Assembly (NCBI GenBank): GCA_030628305.1
Contig: DAOVRE010000081.1
Location: forward strand, 1 to 6,727
DNA: 6,727 bases
Direction of reading: 5' to 3'
DNA from: Candidatus Heimdallarchaeota archaeon
Lineage (GTDB): Archaea; Asgardarchaeota; Heimdallarchaeia; Heimdallarchaeales; Heimdallarchaeaceae
The translations under genes were made by a program, and so were the position numbers. Position 1 is the stretch's first letter, and every line of letters begins with the position of its first letter. This document shows positions 6,047 to 6,727 of this stretch, piece after piece. The notes beneath the pieces were generated by a model that saw only the letters and a list, made by a program, of their open reading frames with translations, did not search any database and had not been told where the DNA came from.

Positions 6047-6166
6047 ATGTCTCATAAAGAAGCTAGTAAGCTAACTGGTTCTGAAGTAATAGTAGAGTAT
6101 CTGATAAAAGGAGGTATTCCGTATATTTTTGGTATTAACGGTTGGGCAGTTATGAACCATCAGTAG
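6047..6166 (+). pseudogene. 5' remnant of a thiamine-pyrophosphate-dependent enzyme gene (acetolactate-synthase-like)
   Basis: The frame has 39 codons, then TAG TAA. It reads MSHKEASKLTGSEVIVEYL, then IKGGIPYIFGINGWAVM. This matches the start of the N-terminal TPP-binding domain (PF02776 type), where 'TGAE.iv..L...Gv.yvFGiPG.AvlplydAL' is usual. The match stops at about codon 36. The catalytic glutamate and all later domains are missing, whereas full-length members have about 500-600 residues. From about 6145 onward the bases belong to a different gene in another frame. The family is recognised with good confidence, but not which enzyme it was. The residual peptide may still be made from the promoter at 6019, but no activity is expected. 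Confidence 0.72.
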
Positions 6167-6309
6167 TAACGCCACAAATAATTTTTGGGCTTAAATCTCT
6201 TATGTCACTCATTCCTGCAAGTGCACTAATTATAGGAATAGTTATCCTGTTGTTCTATCCACTAAATAGAAAAGAAGTGAGTAAATTACAAGAAAAATTA
6301 AAAACGTAA
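6139..6309 (+). pseudogene. 3' remnant of a GPH/MFS-type (sodium:sugar symporter-like) transporter gene
   Basis: The frame is open from 6139 to TAA 6307-6309 and has no start of its own. It reads GSYEPSVVTPQIIFGLKSL, then MSLIPASALIIGIVILLFY and PLNRKEVSKLQEKLKT. This is the very end of a glycoside-pentoside-hexuronide symporter: the loop before the last helix, the 'R-LMSLIPA' start of that helix, 'FYPL', and a short charged tail. About 50 of some 450-480 residues remain. It lies one frame away from the TPP-enzyme remnant and overlaps its last codons, so neither piece reads into the other. No function is expected. Confidence 0.72.
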
Positions 6310-6323
6310 GGAAAAATCCTTAC
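6306..6323. terminator. Hairpin between the transporter remnant and the thioredoxin reductase gene
   Basis: GTAAGGA (6306-6312) and TCCTTAC (6317-6323) form a 7-bp stem with an AAAA loop. The stem contains the transporter stop codon and lies 16 nt beyond the stop of the minus-strand gene. It fits a transcript end for convergent genes; no long T tract follows on either strand. Confidence 0.4.
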
Positions 6324-6339
6324 ATATCTTTGTTATTAA

Positions 6340-6727
6340 CTAATATTGTTTGGTTTTTAAGCCTTGAATATATTCTGCTGCACTAAGAGCTGCAATTGTG
6401 CCTAAACCTGTTGATGTAGTAATCTGCCTCATAAGTGGATTAACTATTTTGTTTGTCACATCACCAGCAGAAAACACTCCAGCAATGTTTGTGAGACAGC
6501 CATCATCAATCTTGATTAAACCATCTTCGATTTCACATCCTAGAGATTCTGCTAGTTCGATGTTTGGGATAGCTCCAATTTCAGCGAAAATACCATCAAC
6601 TTTCAGAGAAGTTCCATCACTAAAGAGAACTTCTTCTACTGTGTTAGTACCTTTAATTTCAGAGACTTGCTTTTTGTAAAGAATAGCTATATTACTACGT
6701 TCTTTTGCTCTGTCAATATAGATTTTT
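6340..6727 (-). CDS. trxB: Thioredoxin reductase-type FAD/NAD(P)H flavoprotein, C-terminal part
   Basis: The frame is open at the right edge; 128 residues to the stop (6342-6340) are visible. They cover the end of the NAD(P)H domain (NTVEEVLFSDGTSLKVDGIF, then AEIGAIPN) and the C-terminal FAD segment. The diagnostic FAD motif is TNIAGVFSAGDVT, followed by RQITTSTGLGTIAALSAAEY, a helix typical of TrxB. In this family electrons pass from NADPH through FAD to a CxxC pair that reduces thioredoxin. The CxxC and both nucleotide-binding GxGxxG motifs lie beyond the window, so a TrxB-like flavoprotein without a disulfide cannot be ruled out. The tail after the last helix is short (IQGLKTKQY), as is normal. 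The gene is convergent with the scar at 6047-6309. Confidence 0.85.
   Translation of the reverse strand, partial: KIYIDRAKERSNIAILYKKQVSEIKGTNTVEEVLFSDGTSLKVDGIFAEIGAIPNIELAESLGCEIEDGLIKIDDGCLTNIAGVFSAGDVTNKIVNPLMRQITTSTGLGTIAALSAAEYIQGLKTKQY

Noticed and set aside
6398..6679. Plus-strand open frame of 93 codons near the right edge
   Set aside because: The opposite strand encodes an unmistakable thioredoxin-reductase C-terminus through the whole stretch.

Overview
The window is A+T-rich and looks archaeal. It encodes a TrmB-type transcriptional regulator, has TATA-like boxes and oligo-T stops instead of bacterial -35/-10 promoters, and uses TTG starts. The mix of PAPS-type sulfotransferases, a split-barrel flavoprotein and a TrmB-controlled ABC-2 transporter would suit an Asgard archaeon such as a Heimdall-type lineage. 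That placement is a guess from general knowledge and was not tested. No rRNA, tRNA, CRISPR array or insertion sequence was seen.

Layout from left to right. Positions 2-463 (+) hold the 3' part of a pyridoxamine-5'-phosphate-oxidase-like flavoprotein gene cut by the window edge. Positions 482-590 may hold a frameshifted zinc-ribbon remnant, ending in a hairpin that faces the next genes. Positions 599-2814 (-) hold two tandem, co-oriented sulfotransferase genes about 50 % identical without a single gap (hand alignment over 360 residues). The upstream copy appears to start at a non-canonical ATC codon behind a strong GGAGG. Positions 2815-3251 form a 437-nt divergent intergenic region. Its right side carries two TACT-N9-AGTA palindromes, each just downstream of a TATA-like box, plus a third half-site. 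Positions 3252-6006 (+) form a compact operon of ABC ATPase, ABC-2 permease and TrmB-like regulator; the first two genes overlap by 8 nt and the last two are 9 nt apart.

Positions 6007-6339 hold an oligo-T terminator and then a scar: the first ~35 codons of a thiamine-pyrophosphate enzyme gene joined directly to the last ~50 codons of a GPH/MFS-type sugar symporter gene. The junction lies near 6140-6157, where both readings stay family-like for about ten bases. A TATAAAT box 25 nt upstream of the truncated ATG suggests that the old promoter survives. Positions 6340-6727 (-) hold the C-terminal half of a thioredoxin-reductase-type flavoprotein, convergent with the scar and separated from it by a hairpin.

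How the genes work together: the clearest unit is the ABC exporter with its own regulator. The TrmB protein probably binds the palindromes upstream of the operon and so controls itself and the exporter. The sulfotransferase pair is a separate, divergently transcribed unit. Nothing in the sequence identifies the substrate of either unit.
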